DNA from: Cytophagales bacterium WSM2-2 | GTDB lineage: Bacteria > Bacteroidota > Bacteroidia > Cytophagales > Cyclobacteriaceae | DNA: 64,000 bases | NCBI GenBank assembly: GCA_015472025.1 | Contig: BNHL01000001.1 | Span: forward strand, 3,398,001-3,462,000 | Reading direction: 5' to 3' | Shown here: positions 24,531 through 32,718 of the stretch, in pieces | Position numbering within the stretch: position 1 is the first letter of the stretch | How the letters are laid out: each line of letters begins with the position of its first letter | Program-made: the position numbers and the translations under genes | The notes under the pieces: model-generated | Told to the model about the DNA's origin: nothing | The model's database searches: none | Seen by the model: only the letters and a program-made list of their open reading frames with translations

Positions 24531-25619
24531 ATGAAAAAGATTCTGATTCTCACCGGGGGAGGTGATTGCCCCGGCCTAAATGCAGTCATCCGTGGCGTGG
24601 CGAAACGCGCCCGGAAAGAAAAGTGGGAGGTGTATGGAAGTATTGAGGCATTCAACGGAGTGTTCAACGAGCCGCAGGAAATAGTGAGGCTTACTTCAAA
24701 AAGAACAGCTGGCATTCATGTGAAGGGCGGTACCATTTTGAAAACGACTAACAAATCCAACCCTATAAAATTCCCAGTTCCACAGCCGGATGGTTCTGTT
24801 AAATTTATTGATCGGTCTGATGAACTGGTTGCTAAGCTCAAGAAACTAAATTTTGATGCAGTAGTGAACATTGGTGGAGACGGTTCACAACGAATTTCTA
24901 AAATACTCTTTGACAAAGGCATCCCGGTGATTGGTGTTCCAAAGACGATCGATAATGACCTCTCCGCTACCGACATGACTTTTGGATTTCAAACAGCTGT
25001 ACAAATTGCAACAGACAGCTTTGACAAATTAGTAACCACTGCTGAAAGCCATCATCGTGTGATGATCATGGAAGTAATGGGACGCGATGCGGGATGGATC
25101 GCACTTCACACTGCAATTGCGGGAGGAGCAGAGATCTGTTTAATACCGGAGATTCCTTATGATGTGAATAAATTGGTGAAGCGGATAGAACTACGTTACA
25201 ATCGCGGTAGAGGTTTTGCCAACATTGTTGTAGCTGAGGGAGCAAAACCGAAAGAGGGCTCAATTACAGCCTCGAAAGGAGAAAAAGGTTCTGAACACGT
25301 CCGGCTGGGGGGAGTTGCTTATCAACTTTCGAAACAACTAAAGGATGCAGGTTGTCACGCAGAGATTCGTGAGACCGTTCTTGGCCATGTACAGCGTGGA
25401 GGAACACCCTCCGCTTTCGACCGGGTTCTGGCTTCCATGTTTGGAGTTAAGGCCTTTGAGATGGCATTGAGTAAGGAGTTTGGCCGGATGGTGGCATTCA
25501 AAAATAATGAGGTCACTTCAGTTTCATTGGAGGAAGCAACAAAAGAATATCACACCGTAAAAAAGGATTCTTATCTCGTGAAAGCAGCCAAAGGTTTAGG
25601 CATCAGTTTTGGAGATTAA
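24531..25619 (+). CDS. pfkA: 6-phosphofructokinase (group III type)
   Basis: The ATG at 24531 (362 residues) is followed directly by the glycolytic 'GGGDCPGLNAVIRG' ATP/substrate loop; the upstream open frame overlaps Sua5 and is not used. The catalytic motif is 'VPKTIDNDLSATD', and 'VMGRDAGWIA' and 'RGGTPSAFDR' complete the fructose-6-phosphate site. The phosphoryl-donor position has Gly ('IGGDGSQ', G118), as in ATP-dependent enzymes, while the second position has Lys (K138), as in PPi-dependent and group III enzymes. This pair of residues is typical of group III PFKs, many of which use ATP. It sits between Sua5 and TfoX-domain genes. Confidence 0.93.
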   Translation: MKKILILTGGGDCPGLNAVIRGVAKRARKEKWEVYGSIEAFNGVFNEPQEIVRLTSKRTAGIHVKGGTILKTTNKSNPIKFPVPQPDGSVKFIDRSDELVAKLKKLNFDAVVNIGGDGSQRISKILFDKGIPVIGVPKTIDNDLSATDMTFGFQTAVQIATDSFDKLVTTAESHHRVMIMEVMGRDAGWIALHTAIAGGAEICLIPEIPYDVNKLVKRIELRYNRGRGFANIVVAEGAKPKEGSITASKGEKGSEHVRLGGVAYQLSKQLKDAGCHAEIRETVLGHVQRGGTPSAFDRVLASMFGVKAFEMALSKEFGRMVAFKNNEVTSVSLEEATKEYHTVKKDSYLVKAAKGLGISFGD

Positions 25620-25631
25620 TTTTTTGACGTC

Positions 25632-25997
25632 ATGGCGTACAACGAAAAACTTGCTGATCGGATACGCGAGCAACTCCTCGGTACGAGGGGAGTGATTGAG
25701 AAGAAAATGTTTGGTGGCGTGGCCTTTATGTGGAAAGACAAAATGTTTTGCGGGGTCATGAAAGAGGACATGATGGTTCGTGTCCTTGAAGAAAATTACG
25801 ATGACCTGGTAGAACGGCCCCATGCTCGCCCTATGGACTTTATGAAAACCAGGACTATGCGTGGATTGCTTTACGTAAGCCTGGATGGATTGAAAACGGA
25901 AACACAACTGGCGACATGGATTGCCATCGGAAAAGAATATGTGGAGAAAACTCCTCCAAAAAAGAAACCGGCTAAAAAGAAAACAAAGTCCAAATGA
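25632..25997 (+). CDS. TfoX/Sxy N-terminal domain protein
   Basis: The 121-residue protein is a TfoX N-terminal domain alone: 'LGTRGVIEKKMFGGVAFMWKDKMFCGV' in pieces gives the hallmark 'KKMFGG'. The C-terminal 15-20 residues are a Lys/Pro tail that probably contacts nucleic acid. TfoX of Haemophilus activates competence genes, but this short form lacks the C-terminal domain and its role is unknown. It overlaps the next gene by four bases (ATGA), so the two small proteins are co-translated and may work together. Confidence 0.88.
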   Translation: MAYNEKLADRIREQLLGTRGVIEKKMFGGVAFMWKDKMFCGVMKEDMMVRVLEENYDDLVERPHARPMDFMKTRTMRGLLYVSLDGLKTETQLATWIAIGKEYVEKTPPKKKPAKKKTKSK

Positions 25998-26335
25998 CGG
26001 TGGATGACATTCGTTCAATAGCTCTCAAATGTCCTCATGCCACTGAAGATGTAAAATGGGGCAACGATCTGTGTTTTTGTATTGCTGAGAAGATGTTCTG
26101 TGTCACTACGCTCGAAGGAGAAGCGAAGACCTCCCTTAAGGTCCCGGATGATAAATTTGAAGAATTGTGCCAGCGTCCCGGTTTCATACCGGCTCCTTAC
26201 ATGGCCAGGAACAAATGGGTACTCATCGACAACTCAGCAAAATTGTCGGGGAAAGAATTGGAAGGACTTATAAAGAAATCGTATGAACTCGTGAAAGCTA
26301 AGCTTCCAAAGAAATTGCAGGAGAAGCTTAAATAG
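25994..26335 (+). CDS. MmcQ/YjbR family protein
   Basis: The 113-residue protein matches the MmcQ/YjbR (CyaY-like fold) family: 'ALKCPHATEDVKWGNDLCF', 'KTSLKVPDDKFEELCQRPGF' and 'APYMARNKWVLID'. The family is thought to bind DNA because of its double-wing-like shape, but without firm evidence. It is cytosolic. Its coupling to a TfoX-N gene is a repeated pattern in Bacteroidetes. A bidirectional terminator follows. Confidence 0.9.
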   Translation: MTVDDIRSIALKCPHATEDVKWGNDLCFCIAEKMFCVTTLEGEAKTSLKVPDDKFEELCQRPGFIPAPYMARNKWVLIDNSAKLSGKELEGLIKKSYELVKAKLPKKLQEKLK

Positions 26336-26367
26336 AAAAGCCATCGGGAAGATGGCTTTTCTATTTT
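26333..26367. terminator. Bidirectional terminator between mmcQ-like gene and dnaN
   Basis: AGAAAAGCCATC (26334-26345) pairs with GATGGCTTTTCT (26351-26362) over twelve bases with a GGGAA loop. T-rich bases follow on both strands, so it can serve the plus-strand operon and the convergent dnaN gene. Confidence 0.88.
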
Positions 26368-26382
26368 AAGATCGATGAGCAA

Positions 26383-27507
26383 TTAAGCGTACTGGTTCAG
26401 CATCACTGGCATCACCAGCATCAGGATGTCTTCACCTTTTTCTTTTTCTGCTGGGAAAATCACTCCTGCCTTATTAGCGGCAGACATATTCAATTTGATT
26501 TGATCTGTATCAAGGTTGCTCAGCATCTCAATCAGGAAGCGGGCATTAAAGCCGATTTCGATGTCTTCGCCTTCGTGCTCACACGAGAGCCTTTCGTTTG
26601 CCTCATTAGAGAAATCCAAATCTTCGGCAGAAACCTGAAGTTCACTTCCAGTGATTTTCAAACGAACCTGATGTGTTGTCTTGTTTGCGTAGATTGAAAT
26701 CCGTTTCAATGATCCCAACAAGTCAGTGCGACTGATGGTCATTTTGATTGGATTTGTAGTAGGGATTACATTTTCATAATCGGGGAAACGCTCATCAATC
26801 AGGCGGCAGATCATCCGGATGTTTCCAAAACGGAAAAACGCATTGCTCATATTGAAGTCAATGCTCACATCGGTATTTTCTGTTGGCAATGTAGCCTTCA
26901 ACAAATTCAACGCTTTGCGTGGAATTATAATTGTGTTGCCGTTTTCTGATTTGATATCTGTTCTGCGGTAACGTACAAGCCGATGTCCGTCAGTGGCTAC
27001 GAAAGTTGTATTCTTGTCTCCCAGGTTGACGTACACACCTGTCATCGCAGGACGGAGCTCGTCACTGCTAGTTGCAAAAATGGTATTGTTGATTGCGCGA
27101 GCTAAAACCTCTGTTGAAATATTGGCTGAGAAATCGTTAGATACAGATGGAACCTTCGGGAAGTCGGTAGCATTTTCACCTGCCAGTTTATAACGTCCGT
27201 TATCGGAGCTGATCTCAATGCTGTAAGTAGCCTCATCGATGGAAAAAGTCACCGGCTGATCAGGAAGATTTTTCAGCGTCTCTAAAAGAATCTTTGCAGG
27301 AACAGCAATACTGCCTTTCTCTTTAGACTCTATATTGATCTCGGTGATCATGGATGTCTGAAGATCGGAAGCGGTAACAGTGAGCTTGCTTTTATCTATT
27401 TCAAAAAGGAAGTTTTCAAGTATCGGAACAACCGGGTTGGTTGTAATTACGCCATTGATGTGCGAGAGCTGTTTCAACAAATAGCTGGAATTGACGATGA
27501 ACTTCAT
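26383..27507 (-). CDS. dnaN: DNA polymerase III beta subunit (sliding clamp)
   Basis: The 374-residue protein has the normal length and three repeated clamp domains (about 1-120, 127-248, 250-374). Typical pieces are 'MKFIVNSSYLLKQLSHINGVI', in two parts, and 'RPAMTGVYVNL', 'ATDGHRLVRYR', with a C-terminal 'LVMPVMLNQYA' that ends the third domain. It forms a ring dimer that holds the polymerase on DNA. It is a single gene here: neither dnaA nor recF nor gyrB is in the window, so this is not the classic origin cluster. Confidence 0.96.
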   Translation of the reverse strand: MKFIVNSSYLLKQLSHINGVITTNPVVPILENFLFEIDKSKLTVTASDLQTSMITEINIESKEKGSIAVPAKILLETLKNLPDQPVTFSIDEATYSIEISSDNGRYKLAGENATDFPKVPSVSNDFSANISTEVLARAINNTIFATSSDELRPAMTGVYVNLGDKNTTFVATDGHRLVRYRRTDIKSENGNTIIIPRKALNLLKATLPTENTDVSIDFNMSNAFFRFGNIRMICRLIDERFPDYENVIPTTNPIKMTISRTDLLGSLKRISIYANKTTHQVRLKITGSELQVSAEDLDFSNEANERLSCEHEGEDIEIGFNARFLIEMLSNLDTDQIKLNMSAANKAGVIFPAEKEKGEDILMLVMPVMLNQYA

Positions 27508-27603
27508 GAATTCAGAATTAGTGGTTTAAACGGGCGGTAAAGTTAATAAGAAATGCCAATCGGAAAAACCTTATTTCAACCCCTGAAAACCCCGAAAAAA
27601 CGG

Positions 27604-27636
27604 AAAAAGGCCTGATTGTATGTTCAGGCCTTTCAT
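27604..27636 (-). terminator. Terminator after the 27670 gene
   Basis: AAAGGCCTGA (27606-27615) pairs with TCAGGCCTTT (27624-27633), and on the minus strand this is followed by T-rich sequence. It ends the SPFH-lipoprotein/secreted-protein unit. Confidence 0.8.
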
Positions 27637-27669
27637 TTGGATAATTTGCTTATTCCCCGGGTTGAATTG

Positions 27670-28530
27670 TCACGACTTTTTCAGTGTGAGTACAAGGGCG
27701 TGATATTTCAATCGATTCCTGTTCCGGTAAGAAACGACAATCTTACTCTTGTCAAAGTGATTGACATGAAACCGCGTAATCGGCACACCTGGTACTTTGG
27801 CGTTTATATAGATATTGCCATTTTCTATAGCGTAGTCAGTAATCCGAAAGTCAACTGGAGCAAAATCAGCGTTTCTAATCTTATACCTGTATGATCCACG
27901 CAGCTTCAAGTGACTAATCAGAGTAAGAACTGGCTCGTCAATAACCAATTCCTTAAAAGCAGCTGTATCGAGTGATTGAGACGTGTAGACACGCGCCACC
28001 ATCCGAGTATAAACCCGGGTGTAAGGTTGACTCACATAGGAAGTATTAGACGAATGAGAATAGATTGGCGTGGAAACGTATCCCGGAGTTGTATATTGAG
28101 ATGACCCGTTGACCTGGACAATATTTCCACCCATCATTGCTGTTGTCATCTTCAAGGAGTTCCTGCCTTTTTCTGTCCACAAGCTACCAGGAACAAGAAT
28201 GTCTATAATTTTATACAGGCCTTGAATCTCTTCCGGACGATCCACAATTTTTACTTTGCTCCAATCATAAGGTGTTTGAATCGTTGGAAGTTTCGTCAGC
28301 AAACCTTCATCTATCTTTCCGCTTGCATAGCATATCCTGATAAGATCAGCTTTATTGAGTTTATGCAAGACATCGTCCTCAGGTAACTTGTAGGCAACTA
28401 TCTCCGGAGTTACTTCAGTCACCTTCCCGATTATTTTTTGATGAATTAAAACCATCGTATCCAACGATTGCCCTGGAACGAAATAGGCAACCGACATAGC
28501 GATCAGGAAGAGCAATATTTTGGATTTCAT
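27670..28530 (-). CDS. Exported protein of unknown function
   Basis: The ATG at 28530 gives 286 residues with a signal peptide ending near 'YFVPGQS'; the longer frame (to 28608) overlaps the preceding gene and hides it. The N-terminal part ('GQSLDTMVLIHQKIIGKVTEV' region, then 'EIVAYKL') resembles a small beta-domain seen in many Bacteroidetes proteins that starts 'D.ivl..G..i.gkV.ev'. The middle is rich in Ser, Tyr and Thr, and the end has several beta strands. I recognise no enzyme motif. It starts five bases after the stop of the SPFH lipoprotein gene, so both probably act in the envelope. Confidence 0.7.
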   Translation of the reverse strand: MKSKILLFLIAMSVAYFVPGQSLDTMVLIHQKIIGKVTEVTPEIVAYKLPEDDVLHKLNKADLIRICYASGKIDEGLLTKLPTIQTPYDWSKVKIVDRPEEIQGLYKIIDILVPGSLWTEKGRNSLKMTTAMMGGNIVQVNGSSQYTTPGYVSTPIYSHSSNTSYVSQPYTRVYTRMVARVYTSQSLDTAAFKELVIDEPVLTLISHLKLRGSYRYKIRNADFAPVDFRITDYAIENGNIYINAKVPGVPITRFHVNHFDKSKIVVSYRNRNRLKYHALVLTLKKS

Positions 28531-28534
28531 ATTT

Positions 28535-29485
28535 CTAATTTGCTTTTGGTTGAAGCAGATTGATGAATGGCACATTTTGCCCTGTTGAAATCTGAGGAAG
28601 CTTTCCATCCCAACGATCGATCGAGCGATATTGAATCAAGTCTTTGCTTACCGATTTTGCAAGCTTTTCATTTCCCTCTGCCTGGGCAGTGGTGTTCAGG
28701 CGGGTGGCCTCTGCGTCAGCTGCTGCTTTTATTTTGATGACATCGGCAGCTGCTTTTGCTTCGATGACTTGTGAATCGGCAATTGCCTTAGCTTCAATTA
28801 CACGACTCTCCGCATCTCCTTTGGCTTTTGCTATTTTTTTATTCGCTTCCGCCTCGACAGCTTTCACTTCGTTTTGAGACTGCTGGGCACGTTGGTTGGC
28901 CTCCAGTTTGGAATTGATGGCGGACTCAATGGTTGACGGGAGATGCAATTCGCCAATAGTATAAATACGATCTATGATGATGCCGTATTTTTTGGTTTGC
29001 CTTGAAACCATGCTATCAACTTTTAGTAACAAATCTCTTTTATGAATACCATAAATTGATTCGATGTTCATATGTGAAGCTGTGGTGTTGAGCGCATCGC
29101 GAACCATGTTGCGCAAAAAGATATTGGTGATCTCCTCAATTCCTCTCCGGTATTTTTGAAAGATAACCGGCACGCTGTCGGCCACTAACGAATAGCTGAT
29201 TCCGAAATCGCCACTCACGTCCAATCCTTCCTTGCTTTGGAAATTGATTGAGTTGTTGCCTTCCCAAACATAATTTTGCTGGAAGACCGGGAAGGTATAA
29301 ATCTTTCGATAGGGGCCGATGATATACGCACCCACACCGAGTTGCTTTTCTTCAACGCCCTTTTTGTTACCAAGCATGTATACTTTGATACCCCGGTAAC
29401 CTGCTGGAACGGTTTGTATTGAACAAGAAAATAAGATTGTAGCCATAGCAATGGCTATCACGAATGAAAACAATTGATTTTTCAT
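28535..29485 (-). CDS. SPFH/band-7 domain lipoprotein
   Basis: The 316-residue protein has a lipobox ('LFSCS', C at about residue 21). It then carries an SPFH domain ('VPAGYRGIKVYMLG' and later 'VRDALNTTASHMNIESIYG') and a long Ala/Glu/Lys-rich coiled coil (about 200-270) in which 'VIEAKAIADSQVIEAKAAAD' repeats. SPFH proteins form ring or cage assemblies on membranes. A lipid-anchored SPFH on the outside of the inner membrane, or on the outer membrane, differs from the usual transmembrane form. It is the first gene of a two-gene unit with the exported protein at 27670-28530. Confidence 0.88.
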   Translation of the reverse strand: MKNQLFSFVIAIAMATILFSCSIQTVPAGYRGIKVYMLGNKKGVEEKQLGVGAYIIGPYRKIYTFPVFQQNYVWEGNNSINFQSKEGLDVSGDFGISYSLVADSVPVIFQKYRRGIEEITNIFLRNMVRDALNTTASHMNIESIYGIHKRDLLLKVDSMVSRQTKKYGIIIDRIYTIGELHLPSTIESAINSKLEANQRAQQSQNEVKAVEAEANKKIAKAKGDAESRVIEAKAIADSQVIEAKAAADVIKIKAAADAEATRLNTTAQAEGNEKLAKSVSKDLIQYRSIDRWDGKLPQISTGQNVPFINLLQPKAN

Positions 29486-29527
29486 AAAGTAGTTTGGTTA
29501 AGTTGGATGATATAAAAGACTGGAACA

Positions 29528-29544
29528 GCCGACCGCAGGTCGGT
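29528..29544 (-). terminator. Weak hairpin after the 98-residue gene
   Basis: GCCGACC (29528-29534) pairs with GGTCGGT (29538-29544). It lies between the small exported protein (ends 29572) and the SPFH gene on the same strand. No T-run follows directly, so termination would be weak. Confidence 0.35.
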
Positions 29545-29571
29545 GCTATTTCAAAAGAGGAAATCAATAAA

Positions 29572-29868
29572 TCAGATGCGAAGGTTTCTGACCCTTAAGA
29601 AGCAGGGGACAGAAGACGAAGGATAATCGAAAGTGGATACGAAACAAATTTTAGTGTGTCCGCTCGGTCTTGAGAAAGACGCATGAGGGAGGACAATAGA
29701 AAAATCTTCAAATGAATCAAAGTCGTCATCAACCGCCAGTTCGGCTATCTGGCAAGAAAATGATTTGTTTTGATAAGAGAGAGTATCAGATGGGCTGCTA
29801 TAAATAAAAGAGGTAGCTACAACAAGCAGCGCGGTGAAGGTCAGGATCAGTTTTTTAAAAAGCTTCAC
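29572..29868 (-). CDS. Small exported protein of unknown function
   Basis: The frame gives 98 residues from a GTG at 29868. A good signal peptide ('MKLFKKLILTFTALLVVATS') is followed by about 70 residues with three cysteines and an acidic stretch ('DDDFDSFEDF'). I recognise no family. It is divergent from the S9 peptidase gene (ATG 29980), and the peptidase frame, which is open back to 29770, overlaps it in the opposite sense; the signal peptides of both genes favour the shorter peptidase. The strong signal peptide argues for a real gene, but no ATG is present. Confidence 0.5.
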   Translation of the reverse strand: MKLFKKLILTFTALLVVATSFIYSSPSDTLSYQNKSFSCQIAELAVDDDFDSFEDFSIVLPHASFSRPSGHTKICFVSTFDYPSSSVPCFLRVRNLRI

Positions 29869-29979
29869 AAGCGGGTGAACATTACTGTTAACGATTACCT
29901 GAACGAATTGTTATACTTCTGTTCAGAAAAATCATTTCTGAGGCTATTCAAAATTCTTATCTTCGGAAAAATTCCATTT

Positions 29980-32019
29980 ATGAGAAAGTACTTAGCACTG
30001 GTCATACTCACATTTGCGGGAGAATTATGTATTGCACAAAATCTCGAGCAGTTTTTAAGTCACCCGATTGAGTCGGGTTTTGCGTCCTCAACGGACGGGA
30101 AGAATATCGCGTGGGTTATTAATGATCATGGTAAGCGCAACGTGATGATCAAAATAGGAAATGAACTCCCTAAATTATTCACGGATTTTCAGCAAGATGA
30201 CGGACAGGAAATTTCACAGTTAGTTTTTTCACCGAATGGAACGAAACTCCTGTTTGTGCGTGGAGGTGCGGCCAATGGCCAGGGACAAAACCCTAATCCA
30301 TCGAGCCTGGCCGAAGGGACCGAGCAGGCGATATACTACAAAGATTTGAGCTCGAAGAGTCCAGCGTCCAGGATCACACCTGGAAACAGCCCTTTGTTTT
30401 ATCCGGATGGCCTAAAAATACTTTTTGCCAAAGGCGGCCAGATATTAGAGACAAGTCTGGAAATTAATGCTGCACCCAAATTGTTGTTTGTAGCACGCGG
30501 CTCAAACTATGGTCCGAAATTTTCTCCGAATGGAAATGAAATACTTTTTACGAGTGAGAGAAACGATCATAGCTTTATTGGTATCTACAGCCTGGTGACT
30601 AAAAAAATACGCTGGGTTTCGCCTGACGTAAATAATGACAATGTTCCAGTGTGGTCTCCCGATGGAAAGCAGGTAGCTTTTATTCGAACCGATGGAGTTA
30701 AGATCAATGAAACAATCAATTATTTGTCAGGTAACAAATTTTCTATTTGGCTTGGAGATGCTGACGCCCTTACCTCTAAAATGATTTGGAAGTCACCTGG
30801 TCTGGATGGTGGCTTCGCTCAGTCGACTTCTACGCCATTGAGTTGGACTGCAGCTAACCGGATTTTATTTTATTCTGAACATACCGGATGGAATCATATT
30901 TTCTCGATGAACCCTGACGGTTCTGACGTGAAGGACGTTACTCCAGGAGATGGTGAAGTTGAAAATTTTATCACTGACGCTACGGGCCAGAATATCTATT
31001 TCGATGGCAATCGCGAAGACACTAACCGCCGGCACATTTGGAAATCGAGCGTGACTTCAGGGAGTCCAGTTGCCGTCACCTCAGGTGAGGGCATTGAAAT
31101 GCAACCCGCTCTCGGGGGAACGACCTTGTATTGTTTCCGATCAACTTCCAATACTGCAAAAATGCTGGCAAAGATTGACGAGTCTAAAAAATTGACAGCG
31201 CCTGTCAATCCGATGAAACTGACTACGTTCTCGAGTTCTTTTTTTGTAAAACCTGAAGCAGTAACATTCCAGGCAGCTGATGGTACGACAATCAATGGTC
31301 AATTATTCATCGACAGGAAGATTTCGGGAAAACGTCCTGGGATTGTGTATATGCATGGTGGCCCTTACCGGCAAATGTTGTTGGGGTTTCATTACAGTGA
31401 ATATTATAGCAATGCCTATGCCTTCAATCAATACCTGGCTAATCTTGGCTATGCCGTTGTGGCCGTGAATTATCGAGATGGTATCGGTTATGGTCGTGAC
31501 TTCCGCCTTGCAAAAAATCAAGGTCCACGTGGAGCAAGCGAATACCAGGATGTGATTGCAGCAGCGAAATTTCTTCAACTACTTCCTGAAGTGGAGAAAA
31601 CAAAAATTGGTTTGTGGGGTGGCTCCTATGGTGGTTATCTGACAGCCATGGGTCTGGCGAGAAATCCTGACATATTCAAGGCAGGGGTGGACTTACATGG
31701 CGTTCATGACTGGTCATTTGAAGCGCATGACGCCACCGACAGTTGGGGATTGACTAAAAGTGATTCTGAACTGGCGCTCAAATCATCACCAGTTGCCGAC
31801 TTGAGCAAATGGACTGCACCTGTTTTATTTGTCCATGGCGATGACGACCGCAATGTTCAGTTTCAACAAACAACAGATTTGGCAACCAAATTGCGCGAGA
31901 GAAATGTGCCTGTGGAGATACTGGTATTGCCGGACGAGATTCACGGTTTTCTCCGATACGAAAGCTGGACACGTGTGTACAAGGCGGCTCAGGATTTTTT
32001 TGACAGGAAGCTGAAATAA
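29980..32019 (+). CDS. Exported S9 family peptidase (prolyl oligopeptidase type)
   Basis: From the ATG at 29980 the protein has 679 residues and a signal peptide ending near 'GELCIAQ'. Residues ~25-420 form a beta-propeller (WD40/TolB-like repeats such as 'GPKFSPNGNEILF' and 'VPVWSPDGKQVAF'). The C-terminal alpha/beta-hydrolase has the nucleophile in 'GLWGGSYGGYLTA', Asp in 'VHGDDDRNV' and His in 'PDEIHGFL'. It should cleave short peptides, often after Pro or Ala, in the periplasm. It is followed three bases later by a sirtuin gene; the frame is open back to 29770 but the signal peptide fixes the start. Confidence 0.9.
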   Translation: MRKYLALVILTFAGELCIAQNLEQFLSHPIESGFASSTDGKNIAWVINDHGKRNVMIKIGNELPKLFTDFQQDDGQEISQLVFSPNGTKLLFVRGGAANGQGQNPNPSSLAEGTEQAIYYKDLSSKSPASRITPGNSPLFYPDGLKILFAKGGQILETSLEINAAPKLLFVARGSNYGPKFSPNGNEILFTSERNDHSFIGIYSLVTKKIRWVSPDVNNDNVPVWSPDGKQVAFIRTDGVKINETINYLSGNKFSIWLGDADALTSKMIWKSPGLDGGFAQSTSTPLSWTAANRILFYSEHTGWNHIFSMNPDGSDVKDVTPGDGEVENFITDATGQNIYFDGNREDTNRRHIWKSSVTSGSPVAVTSGEGIEMQPALGGTTLYCFRSTSNTAKMLAKIDESKKLTAPVNPMKLTTFSSSFFVKPEAVTFQAADGTTINGQLFIDRKISGKRPGIVYMHGGPYRQMLLGFHYSEYYSNAYAFNQYLANLGYAVVAVNYRDGIGYGRDFRLAKNQGPRGASEYQDVIAAAKFLQLLPEVEKTKIGLWGGSYGGYLTAMGLARNPDIFKAGVDLHGVHDWSFEAHDATDSWGLTKSDSELALKSSPVADLSKWTAPVLFVHGDDDRNVQFQQTTDLATKLRERNVPVEILVLPDEIHGFLRYESWTRVYKAAQDFFDRKLK

Positions 32020-32022
32020 ACT

Positions 32023-32718
32023 ATGCCAAAAAAAATTGTTGCCCTAACGGGGGCTGGGATAAGTGCCGAAAGTGGCCTTGCTACTTTTCGGGACTCCGGA
32101 GGCTTATGGGAAGGGCACCGTGTAGAGGATGTCGCGACTCCGGAAGCATGGAAGAGAAACCCGACAATGGTCCTCGATTTTTATAACCAGCGAAGGAAGA
32201 GCGCACTTGAAGTAAAGCCGAATCGCGGCCATGAAGTATTGGCAGAATTGCAAAGGGATTTTGATGTTACGATTGTTACTCAAAATGTAGACGATCTCCA
32301 CGAACGAGCAGGATCAACAAATGTGATTCACCTTCATGGGAGTTTATTTGAATCACGCAGTACACTCGATCCGTCACTGGTCTACAAAATCAAAGACTGG
32401 GAATTGAACATGGGTGACAAATGTGAGCGGGGATCACAACTGAGGCCCAACATTGTCTGGTTTGGGGAAATGGTTCCGCTCATAGAAGTGGCTGCACACT
32501 TTGCAGCGACAGCAGATATTTTTTTGGTTGTTGGAACCTCCATGGCAGTTTATCCAGCTGCCGGGCTGATCAATTATGTCGACACCAATATTCCTAAATA
32601 CATAGTTGATCCGAAAATCCCAGAAGTCGCGCCAATGCCAAACCTTCATCTCATTCCCGAGAAGGCGAGTGCCGGAATGGAGAAGGTCAGGGCTGATCTC
32701 TTGAAACTAAAAATTTAG
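32023..32718 (+). CDS. cobB: Sir2 family NAD-dependent protein deacylase
   Basis: The 231-residue protein is a small sirtuin of class III type: 'ALTGAGISAESGLATFRDSGGLW' in parts binds NAD, 'TQNVDDLHERAG' and the catalytic His of 'HLHGSLF' follow, then 'PNIVWFGEMVP' and 'VVGTSMAVYPAAGL'. 'FYNQRR' (about residues 53-58) carries the Tyr and Arg that in CobB and SIRT5 bind succinyl or malonyl lysine. The two zinc-binding Cys pairs are missing; only one Cys lies in that region. It removes acyl groups from lysine in an NAD-dependent way. Its last 32 bases overlap the 3' end of the convergent giant gene. Confidence 0.9.
   Translation: MPKKIVALTGAGISAESGLATFRDSGGLWEGHRVEDVATPEAWKRNPTMVLDFYNQRRKSALEVKPNRGHEVLAELQRDFDVTIVTQNVDDLHERAGSTNVIHLHGSLFESRSTLDPSLVYKIKDWELNMGDKCERGSQLRPNIVWFGEMVPLIEVAAHFAATADIFLVVGTSMAVYPAAGLINYVDTNIPKYIVDPKIPEVAPMPNLHLIPEKASAGMEKVRADLLKLKI

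Noticed and set aside
26383..27507. Replication origin next to dnaN
   Set aside because: No dnaA, recF or gyrB neighbour and no cluster of DnaA boxes; only isolated TTATTCACA matches at 4502-4510 and inside the helicase gene near 59803.
29899..29926. CTGAAC/GTTCAG inverted repeat upstream of the S9 peptidase
   Set aside because: Arms of only six bases with a 16-base spacer are expected by chance, and no promoter boxes line up around it.
29770..29979. N-terminal extension of the S9 peptidase
   Set aside because: The signal peptide begins at the ATG at 29980; the extension has no homologous feature and overlaps the small gene on the other strand.
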